Made by a program: the position numbers and the translations under genes. The notes under the pieces were generated by a model. That model did not search any database, had not been told where the DNA came from, and saw nothing but the letters and a program-made list of their open reading frames with translations. Positions 20,629 through 32,328 of a DNA stretch of 64,000 nt are shown piece after piece. The number at the start of each line of letters is the position of its first letter. Position 1 is the first letter of the stretch. This DNA comes from Loripinus fragilis (lineage: Eukaryota; Mollusca; Bivalvia; Lucinida; Lucinidae). The stretch covers positions 76,997,912 through 77,061,911 of the forward strand of contig OZ026518.1 of assembly GCA_964019695.1 (NCBI GenBank), written 5' to 3'.

Positions 20629-20960
20629 GAATATCAGCATTAAGCAATGCCAAAGAAACTACACAAATCTGCAAACAGCATGCAGTTCCTTTTACTGCTC
20701 AACTTGTTATATCTTCGAGTGCTGTGTGTCATCTGCAGACTGCTGGACCCAGATCAGACTGCCGAAATTAGTCCTTGATATAATCATTTTTATATAGCAG
20801 ATAACATTTTAGATGCATTTCTTTTTGTAGCAGGAGTAGGGTTAACCCTTTTCATGCTGAATGTTTTTATGTTTTACACTCGAGTGAGTGACTCCTCCCC
20901 CATTTTTACCTGCATCGCTTTAGCGAAAGCATGTCTAGTAATGGGTCCACTCCATCCGTC
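20629..20960. other. Short unannotated stretch before tandem array
   Basis: No exon. Includes a GGACCCAGATCAGACTG motif (20747) and the TTAACCCTTTTCATGCTG end motif (20842) of the GATCTGGATCC MITE family, so a decayed copy of that family may span 20700-20860. Confidence 0.4.
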
Positions 20961-20964
20961 TGCA

Positions 20965-21900
20965 ACACTTTTGGGGGCCTTTATATTCAAACTTTGCATT
21001 GATTGTTCACATATTGAAGATGTGCATCTCCAATTTTGTGCACATTTCACGAATACTTTCTCATTTTTGAGGGGTGTTGAACATAGACATTTTACTGTTA
21101 GATGGGCCGGTGTCTGTAACTCCAAAAGTTTTAATTCCTTTACAAACTTTGCATAATGATTGTTCATATATTGAAGATGAGCACCTCCAATTTTATGCAC
21201 ATTTGATAAATATTTTCTCGTTTTTGAGGGGTGTTGAACTAAGACATTTTTTTCATCCAAAATGCTTAGAGGGTGTCTGGTTTGTGTAGTCTGTAACTCC
21301 TACAGTTTTCATTTCTTTATATTCAAACTTTGCATAATGATTGTTAACACATTGAAGGTGTGCACCTCCTATTTTGGTCATGTTTCATGATTTTTTTTAT
21401 CATTTTTTGGGGGGTCATGAACTTAGACATTATTTCTATTCAAAATGCTTAGATGGTTTTGGTTTGTAATCTGTAACTCCAATAGTTTTCATTCCTTTAT
21501 ATTAAAACTTTGCGTAGTGATTGTTCACATTGAACATGTGCACCTTCTATTTTTGTGCACATTTGATAAATAATTTCTTATGTTTTTAGGGCTGTAGAAC
21601 TTAGACATTTTTTTCATCTAAAATGCTTAGGGGGTGTCTGTAATTCCAAAAGTTTTCATTCCTTTATATTAAAACTTTGCATAGTGATTGTTCATACATT
21701 GAACATGTGCACCTTCTATTTTTGTGCACATTTGATAAATATTTTCTTATTTGTTAGGGCTGTTGAGCTAAGACATTTTTTTTCATCCAAAATGCTTAGG
21801 GGGTGTCTGGTTTGTGTAATCTGTAACTCCAGCAGTTTTCATTCCATTATATTCAAACTTTGCATTTGGATTGTTCATACATTGTAGTTGTGCACCTCCT
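20965..21900. repeat. Tandem array, about 6 units of 158-186 bp
   Basis: Each unit has AACTTTGCATAGTGATTGTTCA, GTGCACCTYCTATTTTTGTGCACATTTGATAAATA, a GGGGTGTTGAACTAAGACATT block and CCAAAATGCTTAGGGGGTGTCTG. AACTTTGCAT starts near 20989, 21147, 21322, 21506, 21670 and 21856. Units differ by small indels. The open frames in it repeat with the array and are not genes. Confidence 0.9.
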
Positions 21901-21974
21901 ACAAAATGTCGGACCTGGTCTGGATTCAATCTGTTTGACACTTGGGGGGGGGGGGGTGTGGGGGGGGCTTCATG

Positions 21975-22265
21975 TCGTAATTCTCGCACCCCCAGACCCC
22001 CTTTACCCCTGTGTGACACATATTTGGACACCTTTGTAAAATGCTCTTATGCTGCATTATTTAAGTTTTTCAAATGCTTATATCCTGGTAGTTACTTGTT
22101 AGAAAGCATTTTAATAAGACTTAGAGGAAGGGGGGTGCTTAACGGCTTAACTCTCGCACCCAGACCCCCTTTACGCCTGTGTGACACATATTTGGACACC
22201 TTTGTAAAATGCTCTTATGCTGCATTTTAAGTTTTTCAAATACTTATATCCTGGTAGTAGAAAGC
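21975..22265. repeat. Two-copy tandem duplication, period about 168 bp
   Basis: CAGACCCCCTTTACSCCTGTGTGACACATATTTGGACACCTTTGTAAAATGC begins near 21993 and again near 22161. Each copy ends in CTTATATCCTGGTAG. It follows directly on the 20965-21900 array and a G-rich run (21944-21967). Confidence 0.88.
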
Positions 22266-22516
22266 ATTCATAGTTGGGACATGGATACCTGGGAGGCCTA
22301 GGGTGTTCTTAGATTCCATAAGTATGTAACCCCTACATTCATGCCCAGGGGTGGGGCTAGGGTGCCTAGCGTACTTTGGCAACAATAAAGACCAAGATGA
22401 AATGCCACATGTGGAGTCTTCACTAAGTTTGCCATGCACAGACAAAAATGTATCATAATTTAGATATATCAACCTGTGACACCTTTAGAAAATATAAAAT
22501 GGATGATGACATCCAG

Positions 22517-22745
22517 GCCTTGAATAGTTAAGAGTGTGTTACTATAAACAGAAAAATAATTTTCTTATTTCTGAAATAATCTACCAAAATATATGTTGTG
22601 GGTACTCAAAAGAACCATCTCAATGAGATGTAACTCCAATGAGATGGAGATGGTTCTTTTGAGCACCGAAAACATATGCTAAAATTTATGGGTAAGAAAA
22701 TATTTAAAATTTTGCTCTAAAATGTTTTGTTTATCTAAACCTGTA
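22517..22745 (+). mobile_element. 'CCGTCTC hairpin' MITE, full copy
   Basis: AGGCCTTGAATAGTTAAGAGTGTGTTA at the left; then ATATGTTGTGGGTACTCAAAAGAACCATCTC and the mirrored GAGATGGTTCTTTTGAGCACC; then GGGTAAGAAAATATTT and a TTTATCTAAACC end. The central hairpin here has an extra insertion (TGTAACTCCAATGAGATG). Family members also at 26940, 31281, 31672, 41870, 51189, 52165. Confidence 0.85.
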
Positions 22746-23745
22746 GGTGAACATCCTTATGTATTAACCTGTGTCTGAAAATCCATCATAAAAAAGGGCT
22801 ATTGTAAATGAAACTTTAGAGAGGTCTATGAGCTTGAGAGATTAATGCTGCAAGGTTATTAAGTACAGAACTCAGAGGTCCTTGGGCAGCGAACCTGTCT
22901 GAAATGGTGTCCATTGATAAACCGATGATATGCCTGCCATGTGAAGGAAAACAATGAAAAATCTAGGTTCATTACCACCTAGCCTCTAGATCTTTTATAT
23001 CAGTAAATCTTCCAACTTGTCTACGACCAACAGGTTTGATATACAGTACTTTATATCTGATGTAATGATATACTGAACCAAAAAAGAAATTCAACAATTT
23101 TATATCACTATTTTTTCTTAGAATATCTAATTGATTTCTTACCTGAAAGATTTGAAATGCTTCATGGAATGTTCCTGACAATATGATACAGAAAAAGTCA
23201 AATGACTTTCATTGTCAACTTTATATACATATATTTTTTACTTCAATGGCAGGCAGCTGTATGTCCTGTATATTGGTGGTACCAAATATCCCATATCCCT
23301 TGAAGTAAGCTTATAAACTGCCATTTGATATCCTCATAATTAATTTTCTGAAATATATTGAACACAGTATCCCATATCCCTGGAAGTAAAATTGATAGTA
23401 ATTATTCCTATATCCTGGGAAGTAAAATAGCAATATACTGTATCCCCCAAACCTCTATACAAGCCTCAGTGCTCAGTGAGAATGTTTTTGAAGGTTTTGG
23501 TTATAATTTTGTGGCTATATGGTTCATTTGAGCACCCCCCCCCCCCCCCCACAAAAAAAAATGATAAAACTGATAGATGGATAAGAAATTCTCCCACACC
23601 AGATTGAGATTTCCGTTGCTTTTACCCATATGAGATATTTTTATCTCACATACCCGTACCCGCCCTAGGGAAAGATAAAAAACGAACATCATCACGTCTG
23701 TCGCACGCTATCCGCACATTGTTCTGTGACGTCATTATCCCCATG
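22746..23745. other. Unannotated stretch
   Basis: No exon. Short direct repeats ATCCCATATCCCTKGAAGTAA at about 23287, 23369 and, diverged, 23411. A run of 15 C at about 23536. Confidence 0.45.
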
Positions 23746-24730
23746 CTTTTTTTAAAAAAGCGAAGGGGATATTGTAATCGCCTCGGTCCATCCGTCTGTG
23801 CGTTATGCTATCTCCTCCTAAACTGTTGGACGAAATTCAACCAAATTTGATGTGTGAGTTACTCACGTGAATGGGGCGTGCAACGTCATACTTTTTTTGG
23901 CCCCGCCCCTAGGGCCCTGGGGAGGGGCCAAAAGGTCAAATATCATTTAATTTCAATTACAAAGTCAATTCCAAAGGTTTTTATACCAAACTTTGTGTTT
24001 GTTCTCACAAATTAAAGATACAAAACATATCAGACCGGATTTTTATTCTGTCGCCTGGGTCATGCCCCAGGGGTGGGACTTACAGGCGCTTGGGGTGCCC
24101 AAGGAGTCAAAACAATTTTTTTTTCAAACATGGTCTTGTGGCATATCAAATTGATGGTGATGACAAGCAGAACAGAATGCAAGTAAAATTTTCATCCTAG
24201 GGTCAAACTGGTGACCTTGGATGAGGTCAAAGGTCAAATATCATTAAATTTTGGTTACCATGTCAATTTCAAAGATTTTTATACCAAACTTTGTGTGTCC
24301 TCACAAATGAAAGATACAAAACATATCAGATGGGATTTTTACTCTGTCGCCTGTGTCTTGCCCAAGGGGTGGGACTTTAGGGCACTGGGGGTAGGTACCC
24401 AGGGGGTCAATTTTTTTTTCAAACATGGTCATGTGGCATATCAAATTGATGAGGATGACGAGCAGAACAGAATGCAAGTAACATTTTCATCCTAGGGTCA
24501 AATTGGTGACCTTGGGGTGAGGTCAAAAGGTCAAATATCATTAACATATCAATTTCAAAGATTTTTTATACCAAACTTATTGTGTGTTCTCACAAATAAA
24601 AGATAGAAAAACATATTGAACAGAATTTTCATTCTGTTGCCCGGTTCATGCCCCCAGGTGGGACTGGGGGGGAGTAAAAAACTTTAGCGTGGGGATTTGT
24701 GATGGCGCCCCATCGACTGCAAGCTCTAGT
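23745..24730. repeat. Repeat element with three tandem units of about 298 bp
   Basis: Opens with GCGAAGGGGATATTGTAATCGCCTCGGTCCATCCGTCTGTGCG and closes with GCGTGGGGATTTGTGATGGCGCCCCATCG. GGTCAAATATCAT recurs at about 23934, 24232 and 24528, followed each time by ACCAAACTTTGTGTG-like text, ACAAAACATATC and ATTTTNATTCTGTCGCC. This opening is common to many bivalve repeats that I recall (statement from memory). Confidence 0.82.
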
Positions 24731-25385
24731 TGTAATGTTAAAATGACGTCACCATGTCGCATCTCAGCAAATTTAGGATTTTCTGGAAGTTGTTTTTATG
24801 GTTTCCATTATAAAATGCGGTATAAGAAAAAGAATCCATTATTCGTGTGAGGATGGGATAGAGAAATCTGTCCCTTGCGATCACCGTTTGTCATCACTCG
24901 GCAAGCATCGTGATGCCAACCGGTGATCCTCGTGGCAGAAGTTTTGTTGGGCCTGATCTGGGTCCACAAGGTTTGCAAAAGTTATCAAGAGACCATGAGA
25001 AAGACACAAATGAAAAAAAGATCATTTACTTCCCTTTGATCGTCATGTAGCGTATTTAGTTTCTCTGCAAGTATTGTTAGTTTTGAAATTTTAGCCTATT
25101 CAGAAGCAGTAGTGCTGAACTTTCTCCATTCCACAGATAGACCTTATCAACCGGCATAAACCGATATCAGACTGCTCCTCAAGTAGAAATCAAATACTAG
25201 GGACCATTCAGGGTTTACCCTGTTTGTCTTAACTTTATCGTGTACATTACACAGCTCGTCAGATTGTTAAATCATGAAACTCTCTTGTGTGTGTCGCCTG
25301 TGAAGAATGGCAGACACACAGGGATCATGTCTCCTCTGGCGGCGGCTAAGGGCCATACTTTTGAGTTTCCGATCAATAATTTTTG
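24731..25385. other. Unannotated stretch
   Basis: No exon or tandem repeat recognised, apart from a half-site of the GATCTGGGTCCACAAGGTTTGC motif at 24957-24976. Confidence 0.4.
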
Positions 25386-25389
25386 AAAG

Positions 25390-25640
25390 CAGGGGCCAAA
25401 AATTCCACTCGCCCGCTCGTAATTACGAGTGAAATCTAGAAAGGACGAGTAATTCTTCTCAAGCACTTGTCCTGTAGGACGAGTGCTTTGGGAAGAATAA
25501 CTCGAGGAAGTCCTATTAAATATTACTCCCTTATGTTCTTTATTGCATACACTTTTAATGGACAAGTGCATGTGTTTGCAGGACGAGTGAAAATTGTAAG
25601 TCACTCGTCCTTCAGGACAAGTATAATATTGAAATATTTT
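25390..25640. repeat. Inverted 'ACTCGTCC/GGACGAGT' repeat
   Basis: Contains CTCGTAATTACGAGTGAAATC, GGACGAGTAATTCTTCTCAAGCACTTGTCC, its mirrored GGACGAGTGCTTTGGGAAGAATAACTCG and ACTCGTCCTTCAGGAC. Shares blocks with 5340-5500 and with the ACTCGTC phrase at 53327. Probably an old foldback. Confidence 0.6.
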
Positions 25641-26939
25641 GTCCCCTGGAAAGGTCCATCATGCATCAATTTCATTCAAAGTTTACAGAATTAAGGGTTA
25701 AGCATTGTAAAATAAAGGTCAATTTTGAATATCATGGAGATCATCTGCAAATTTTTGACTGAGTTATGGCCCTTTTTAGAGTTAGGTTTTGCCAGGGGAC
25801 ACACCTGATTCTCCGAATTCTAGTTATATTTTACACATTAATTTTATATAAAGTTTCAATTTTAGAAAAATGTGTTTATGATGTACATGTAATGTAGAAG
25901 AGACTATAGACTTTTTGCCTCTAAATGTTTTCAACATCCAACATAAAAATTTGTAGAAAAAGAATTTATTGCAATTTACCTTCAATGATGTACTCAAACA
26001 TTGGTGTTACAAGATTGAAACTTTTTAGAGAAATCGGCATTTTTTTCTGACATTTTTTCCCAAACATGTTTTTCTAAAATTAATTATAAAAAAGAAATCC
26101 CCAAAATCAATGTGAAAAACATAAAAAAAAATGAGATCAGTCCAAAGTTTTAGACAAATATTTAAGAAGTTCACTGTAAGTTGTATGTTGGGAAATTTTG
26201 CATGCTTTTTGTGATTGCTGAATTTATCAAAATCAACTTTTCAAAAAAAATTTTGAAGAATTTACCATCAGTGTCAAACAGTTTGAAGCCAAACAAAATG
26301 TTGGGCCTGATCAGTGTTGAACTGTTCATATTGTTTGCAAACCTTATCAGCATTAAGACACTGCCATTTCTGAATTGCCATTTCAGTCACTTCAAGGGAC
26401 AGTGGGTCCTGACAACATTTTTTTAGTCATCAACCTATTAGGGAATCGAGACAGTTCACTGACAAGACAGTTCACCGACCGACATGCATTTTGAAGACAG
26501 TTCACCAACAGAATTGAAGTCAGTTCACTGAATTTCGGTGCAGATCCAGTTGGTATTGGCATTGGCACTGGTGTGGAATAACAAGATACATGTCATGCAC
26601 CAAAGGGGATTGGGCCATATCCTTATTGGTTTTCATCCTATTGGTATTGGCCTGGCTGTACATTATTGCTCAAGAACCAGATGGCTAATTTGCCTAGATA
26701 TAACTTTGGGGCAGAATGTAGAGTTGATTAGGTTTTGGTGACCTTGACCCAATTTTCAAGGTTGGTGTTGGACATAAACTGCCAAATTTGAGCCAATCTA
26801 GAGGTCTACTGAAATCGGCAGCTGGACAAATGGCCACCCTTCTCTGGTTTGGATGTTGGGGGTTCTAGAGAGGACATCCTTTTTTTTTCTAAAATACAAT
26901 TTTAATTTGATCATTTACCTGGGTCTATTCTGATGACTG
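25641..26939. other. Unannotated A/T-rich stretch with short repeats
   Basis: No exon. Contains a GACAGTTCACYGAC short tandem (about 26450-26525), TTGGTATTGGCATTGGC-like short repeats, and an inverted GGTTTTGGTGACCTTGACC motif (26731-26760) related to the array at 30235-31000. Confidence 0.45.
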
Positions 26940-27115
26940 GCAGGCCTTTAGTTAAGAGTGCGTACCAGAAAAATAATTTTCTTATTATATGTTGTGGGTA
27001 CTCAAAAGAACCGTCTCAATGAGACAATACTTTTGAGCACCCAAAACATATGCTAAAAATTATGGGTAAGAAAATATTTACAATTTTATGCTGAAATTTA
27101 TTGTTTATCTAAAGC
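26940..27115 (+). mobile_element. 'CCGTCTC hairpin' MITE copy
   Basis: CAGGCCTTTAGTTAAGAGTGCGTACC, TATGTTGTGGGTACTCAAAAG, AACCGTCTCAATGAGAC, then TTTTGAGCACCCAAAACATATGC and GGGTAAGAAAATATTTAC. Part of the right hairpin arm is deleted. Confidence 0.85.
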
Positions 27116-27690
27116 TATGACTGGGGAGGATCTGACTATAATATTTACAGAAAAATATGGTAGTCTGTCTCGCATTTTGACATATTTACTTATGTATTCT
27201 CTAAAGTTATTCACTGGAGCCATGATTTTAAATACTTTTTGGGAAGACCAAGCTTTATATAGACAATGCAAGAGTATTAGATTGCCTGACTTTTGGGTAC
27301 ATAACAGTTTTCTTATTACAGTATTACAAAATAATGCATTAAATGGAAGTTCACAAGAAAGCTTCTTTTGTTTAAATGATTGATTGATGCTAAATTAATA
27401 CAGGTCGACACCACCTTGTCTTTTTAGCGAAAACGAGAGTTGGAGATCGGGTTATTGTCGCATTCGGAGTAGGGGGGACCTGAAAATAGAATGACCCTAG
27501 ACACTGGAATTATATCTCTTTGAGAGCATTAGAAAGTCCTTAACCCTTTTCCCGCCAGTCACAACTTTTTATGTCGTCTGCTTTCTAGTCTGTTTAAATT
27601 CTTAGGTAGCATATGGTCTCCATTAGAACAGTCTGATCTGGATTCATAGTGTTTGCATCCGCATGATCAAAAGTAGTTTGGAGTGCATTT
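27116..27690. other. Unannotated; an 88-residue open frame without recognised homology
   Basis: An open frame at 27117-27383 (MTGEDLTIIFTEKYG...) resembles no family I know and has no clear splice borders. 27540-27650 carries AACCCTTTTCCCGCCAG and GTCTGATCTGGATTCATAGTGTTTGC, a decayed GATCTGGATCC element. Confidence 0.4.
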
Positions 27691-27697
27691 GCATATA

Positions 27698-27903
27698 CAG
27701 TAAAACCTGTGTAAAACGGCCACTCTCAAAAAGACCACAAATTGTTTTTCAAGACAAATTATCGCTTAATACTGGTCAGCCGTATTGCAGAATGCTCCAA
27801 GGGGAGCATTCTGCAATACTTTCGACCTTCATTAAGCTACCAATTGTTATAAAGATCTTTGTTTTGTCTATTTTTGAGTGGCCATTTTACACAGGTTTTA
27901 GTG
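27698..27903. mobile_element. Pogo-like palindromic MITE, copy 5
   Basis: CAGTAAAACCTGTGTAAAACGGCCACTC at the left and CATTTTACACAGGTTTTAGTG at the right, flanked by TA. Central hairpin CAGAATGCTCCAAGGGGAGCATTCTG. Confidence 0.9.
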
Positions 27904-27954
27904 TATATGCAGCAGATGTAAAAAGTAGATGACAGATGACATTTTCAGGCCAAA

Positions 27955-27995
27955 ATTTTTTTTTTGGGGGTGGGGGGAGGGGGTGGGGGGGTAGG
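27955..27995. repeat. G-rich tract
   Basis: Runs of G5, G6, G5 and G7 separated by short T/A breaks after a T-run. Four G-runs close together could form a quadruplex. Confidence 0.8.
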
Positions 27996-27999
27996 GTTA

Positions 28000-28940
28000 A
28001 GTGTTCAAGGATGTTTCATGAATGGTTTAAGAACATCACAGATTGTCAAGGAACCGTGCTTGGAAAGTTCTTAATTTTCCTTAAGATCAAGACTATAACT
28101 AATTTCCAAGAGCTCATTTCTTGAACTGCTCTCTAGTTTATAGTTTACTCTGCCCCTTCCTGTGCTTCACAACCGATCGGTTTGCACAGAAATTTAAATT
28201 TTTGGCCAACTTAATCACATATTTTGTCAATATGTGTAATATCTATTAAGTAAATTCATGAAGTAAATCCGTGAAGTGGTTAATGCGGCTGTTTTCAATG
28301 GGAGGGGAACACATTCTTAACTGTCTTTTTCAACTAGCCGAAGAAGTTGGGATGCACTGTTATTCCTCACCGCCAAGGTGGTTAGATTCTCTAGGAATCG
28401 GTAAGACAGGTACCCATATGATGATCAACAATAATATTTAGCGGTTAGAAATTGTCCGCAAGTGGCAGAACTAGACTGGCTATCACTATAAATACTGACA
28501 CTTTTAAAGGTATACCAGGGGTTGGTGTATACAGGACCCTGTATAGCTTTAACAAAGTACAAAATGACATTCTGACAGGTTGGACAGACCAAGGAAACAT
28601 TTGGGTAACAATATTTTACAAATTTGTTGTTCTTTTGAAGAAAATCATACATGAAAAAAATGCTCAGGTGGTGCTTAACTTTTGACGCTATGTATATAAA
28701 TAAATGATGTATTCGGGATCCTTCACGTTTCTCATGTATTTTATCATATGTGTGACATAGTGACATTCAGAGGCAATTGGAAATCTAGATAAGATATTTT
28801 TTGTGAAATATTTGTTATTGTCATAAAATTTCAATGAAAAAATAACAAAAAATGGTGTTATGGGTACCAGGAGAATTATGTCAAAACAATATTTTGGTGT
28901 TTTGATGAATGAATGATGAGAAAAACTAGTATTATACTAA
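28000..28940. other. Unannotated stretch
   Basis: No exon or repeat family recognised. Confidence 0.35.
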
Positions 28941-29422
28941 CAGGGGTAACAACCTAAGTCATAGCATGGATGTTGCAAACATGTAGTATGCTGCCAGCTT
29001 TGATTTTACATGGTAAGTTTTTCCCTTTGTAAAATTATACAAATAAGTGTCTGTCAAAACAAAGCTGTGCAGGCTGTGGCTGACAGCCCACTTGAACCGA
29101 ATATATAATGATCATTCCCAGAAATGCCGTTACCTTTGTAATCATTCATCTACAAGTATCGAAGCGAGAGACACAAGGATACTTTTAGCAGTCTCCCGCT
29201 TGGATATTTGTGGGTGAATGATTACAAAGACAATGGCATTTCGGGGCGTGGTTATTATATATTCTGTTCAAGTGTGATGTAAGGCACTGCCTGCACTGCT
29301 TAGTTTTGACAGACACTAATTTGTATATTTTTTACGAAGGGAAAAACTAACCTTGTAAATCAAAGATGGCGCCATACTATGTGTTTGCAACATCCATGCT
29401 ATGACGTAGGTTGTTACCCCTG
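28941..29422. mobile_element. 482-bp palindromic hAT-like element, 6-bp target duplication
   Basis: Ends CAGGGGTAACAACCTA / TAGGTTGTTACCCCTG. Target duplication TACTAA immediately outside on both sides (28935-28940, 29423-29428). The arms pair over about 220 bp each with modest divergence (GCATGGATGTTGCAAACA, GTGTCTGTCAAAAC, TGCAGGC). CAGGG ends are typical of hAT elements; a 6-bp rather than 8-bp duplication is less usual. No coding sequence. Confidence 0.88.
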
Positions 29423-29428
29423 TACTAA

Positions 29429-30180
29429 TGTAGCAAATAAATTATCCTGCTATTTATTGTGTTTTAGAACAATTTTAGGAGTAGTGGATAAAACTTTCAA
29501 ATGGTAGGCTAGCCTTTTAATACATGCATTTATTATACCCGCTTTTTTCTTTAGAAAAAAAAAGGTATATTAATTTCGTACCAAAGTCGGTCCGTCATCC
29601 GTCCGCCACGTTTCTTGTAAATGTATCTCCTCCTAAACCGTTAGACCTAGCAATTTTAAACTTTGTAGCTACATTTTGTTTTGGTGTGGCTGTGACCTTA
29701 ACCTCTGGCCTCAGTTTAAAAAAGATCATAAAACATGGTCTGCCCAGCGTTGTCAAATAACTTTTCTACAAATGCGTTCGTCACATGACTGTGACATGTC
29801 TTGTTTGGTGTTGGCATAAATCAGTGCGTGTGTACTGACTCTTCATGATAATGGCTGACATGCCATCTTTTTAGCGTATTTTTTGTGTGTGCCGATTTAT
29901 AAGAAAACAACTTAGGAATACCTACTATTGGAGGGCCAAAGTAATGGGTTTTGTATCTGTGTCCCAACTTAGTTACCACTGGGTTGCTTGAGTTGATGCT
30001 TTACTTTCCAGTCAACAACATTTTCCTGGTTTGAACCAACTACTACTGTAAGCATTTTGAATAAAAGCTGCGTTTTCAGAGGAAAATTATGAACCCCAAA
30101 CCGTAAATTGAGTTGGCAAGCAGGCTTACCCAAATTCTGATCAGCTCGTTATTGTGTCAAAATTTATTTAAAGGGAAAGC
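29429..30180. other. Repeat fragment and unannotated sequence
   Basis: 29535-29720 starts ATACCCGCTTTTTTCTTTAG, then TCGGTCCGTCATCCGTCCGCC and ATGTATCTCCTCCTAAACCGTTAGACC, resembling the opening of 23745-24730 and the text at 46684-46730. The rest shows nothing. Confidence 0.5.
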
Positions 30181-30229
30181 ATGGGGAAACACAACTTTGG
30201 TCAGAATTTGAAATTACAACGTGCTAATA

Positions 30230-31000
30230 TAACCTTGAAATGAAGGTCAAGGTCACCAAAATCCAATTAACTCTTTTTCCCCTGAAAACAATGTATCTAT
30301 GTACGTTTGATGAAAATTCATCCACTGGTTCATAAGATGGCTAAGGTACAGCTCCAAAAAGACTGATTTTTACAGTCTTTAAAGGATGGTGACCTTGACA
30401 AAAAAAGGTCAAGGTAACCAAAATCAAGAAGGTCAAGGTCACCAAAATCTTATCAACTCTTCATTTTGCCACAATGATATAATACACATAAATAGTTTAG
30501 CTAGAATCCCTTGTTTGGTTTAAGAGATAACATCAGGAAACATTTGATTAGATTTTGGTGACCTTGACCTAATTTTCAAGGTCACCATCCTATAAAGATT
30601 GTAAAAATCAGCCATTTCTGTACATTATTTAATTTTAATCAAACTTGTATAGATAAATGGTAAGGAGGGGGTTAGATGGTGACCTTGACCTTAAAAGCAC
30701 TTTGAAATGTCAAGTTTTGATATCACAATGAAATAAAACATAAAGATTGGTCAAAATCCAGTTCAAGTTGGTTCAAGAGATAATGTGCGGAAACCCTACA
30801 TTGGACATTTCAAAGTGCCATTGTGACCTTGAAAATAAGGTCAAGGTCACCAAAATCTAATCAACTCTTTTCCCCTCTCCCAGCAATGTATCTATGCAAG
30901 TTCGGTCAAAATCCATCCACTGGTTCAGGTGATATTAAAAGGAAACAAAGCTACATGGAGGCCAACAGGATTTGCACAAAAACCAATATGTCCCTCCCCG
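30230..31000. repeat. Repeat cluster 'AAGGTCAAGGTCACCAAAATC' in both orientations
   Basis: Direct copies near 30241, 30407, 30429 and 30835; inverted copies (GATTTTGGTGACCTTGACC, TGGTGACCTTGACC) near 30548 and 30675. CAATGTATCTATG and AAATCCATCCACTGGTTCA recur. This cluster produces short open frames but no gene. Confidence 0.75.
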
Positions 31001-31280
31001 CCCCCTCTTTGATTTGGGGGACCAATAAAGTTTTTTGCTCAAGGACACATCAGTACATCCACTGACACTGGCAGGTAAATAGTTAAAAGTAGAAAACACT
31101 TGAAGTTTGGGATTAACCTCGGTCCATATGCCACCTGACAAGGTCACTCCTTGTTTGTTTACTTATTGATGAATGGTCAGGTTTAATCCTTGTTTGACCA
31201 TCAAAGTTAGTATTGTAAATAAATGATAAGTGACATGAGTAAACGTCCTGATCAGTGCGGACAATAAGGCATAGATTTGC

Positions 31281-31470
31281 AGGACTTTAGATAGGAGTGC
31301 GTAAAAAGAAAAATAATTTTCTTTTTTCTCAACCAAAACATATGTTGTGGGTACTCAAAAGAATCGTCTCAATGAGACGGTTCTTTTGAGCACCCAAAAC
31401 ATATGCTAACAGTTGTGGGTAAGAAAATATTTACAATTTAACGCTGAAAATTTTTGTTTATCTAAACTGG
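31281..31470 (+). mobile_element. 'CCGTCTC hairpin' MITE copy
   Basis: GACTTTAGATAGGAGTGCGTAA, ATGTTGTGGGTACTCAAAAGA, ATCGTCTCAATGAGACGGTTC and TTTTGAGCACCCAAAACATATGC, then GGGTAAGAAAATATTTAC and TTTATCTAAAC. Confidence 0.88.
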
Positions 31471-31671
31471 TGGATTGGCTAGATTTCTGCTGATTCAGTG
31501 ACTGTTGTTTGTCTGAAAAGATGGGCATGCCTTATCCCTGTCTTCGCTGTCTGTCAATCCACCGGAAATTGTAAACATTTGATATTCCTTGAAAATGCTG
31601 AAAACTTGATTGGGCCCTATCACACATCTCATATGTGCTGGCCATCCCTTTTCACACAACAAGATTCAGGC

Positions 31672-31998
31672 CTTTAAGTTAAGAGTGCATAAGGAAAAAA
31701 TATTTTTCTTATTTCTCAACCAAAAAATATGTTGTGGGTACTCAAAAGAACCGTCTCAACAAAACGGTTCTTTTGAGCACCCAAAACAGATGTTAAAACT
31801 GATGCGTAAGAAAATATTTACAATTATGCTCGGCGTCACTGCGTTGTGGTCCTTGAGCAAGGCACATTAATCCTAGCTTAGTACTGGTTCAACCCAGGAA
31901 GACCCGTCCCTGTTTAACTGAGAGATTGTTGATGGGACGTAAAGAATCAAATCAAACAAACAATTTTGCGCTCAAAATTTTTTTCTATCTAAACCAGT
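31672..31998 (+). mobile_element. 'CCGTCTC hairpin' MITE copy, split by a SINE fragment
   Basis: Left part 31672-31826 (AGGCCTTTAAGTTAAGAGTGC, GAACCGTCTCAACAAAACGGTTC, GTAAGAAAATATTTACAATT). Right part about 31960-31998 (CAATTTTGCGCTCAAAATTTTT, TATCTAAACC). ACAATT occurs at both junctions, as expected for a target duplication. Confidence 0.8.
31827..31960 (+). mobile_element. 5'-truncated family-1 SINE inside MITE
   Basis: Starts at CGGCGTCACTGCG (after the tRNA-like part), then GTGGTCCTTGAGCAAGGCACAT, TACTGGTTCAACCCAGGAAGACC, and the tail GACGTAAAGAATCAAATCAAACAAAC. 5' truncation with a tail is what target-primed reverse transcription leaves. Confidence 0.85.
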
Positions 31999-32328
31999 GT
32001 GAATATTAATAATGGGTCTTGTCAGGAGAAGACCTGACTCTTTGTTGGGTGCTGGTCAGCACCTTTGTTAGTCGCCATCTGGAAAGTATTATAACATAAC
32101 AAGCCACATCCAATATTCAAGACTCTATTTAGTCTCTGTAGCTTATCTGCTACACCTGTAGAATCTGATGTTGGTACATGTATTTCCTGGGCACTTCCTC
32201 CAAAGTCAGGCCTGATTTTGTTGTGCCATGGCTCATATGGGTCTCATCGCGAAAAACCTCACTTTGTTGCATGTGAACAACAAATGCGCAGATCAGCCTG
32301 CCCATGCACCAAGGCTGATAAGCACATT

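Noticed and set aside
20965..21900. Regular direct repeats as a CRISPR-like array
   Set aside because: Units are head-to-tail copies of 158-186 bp without unique spacers, in eukaryotic DNA.
27117..27383. 88-residue frame as a small gene
   Set aside because: No homology recognised, A/T-rich codons, no splice or polyadenylation context.
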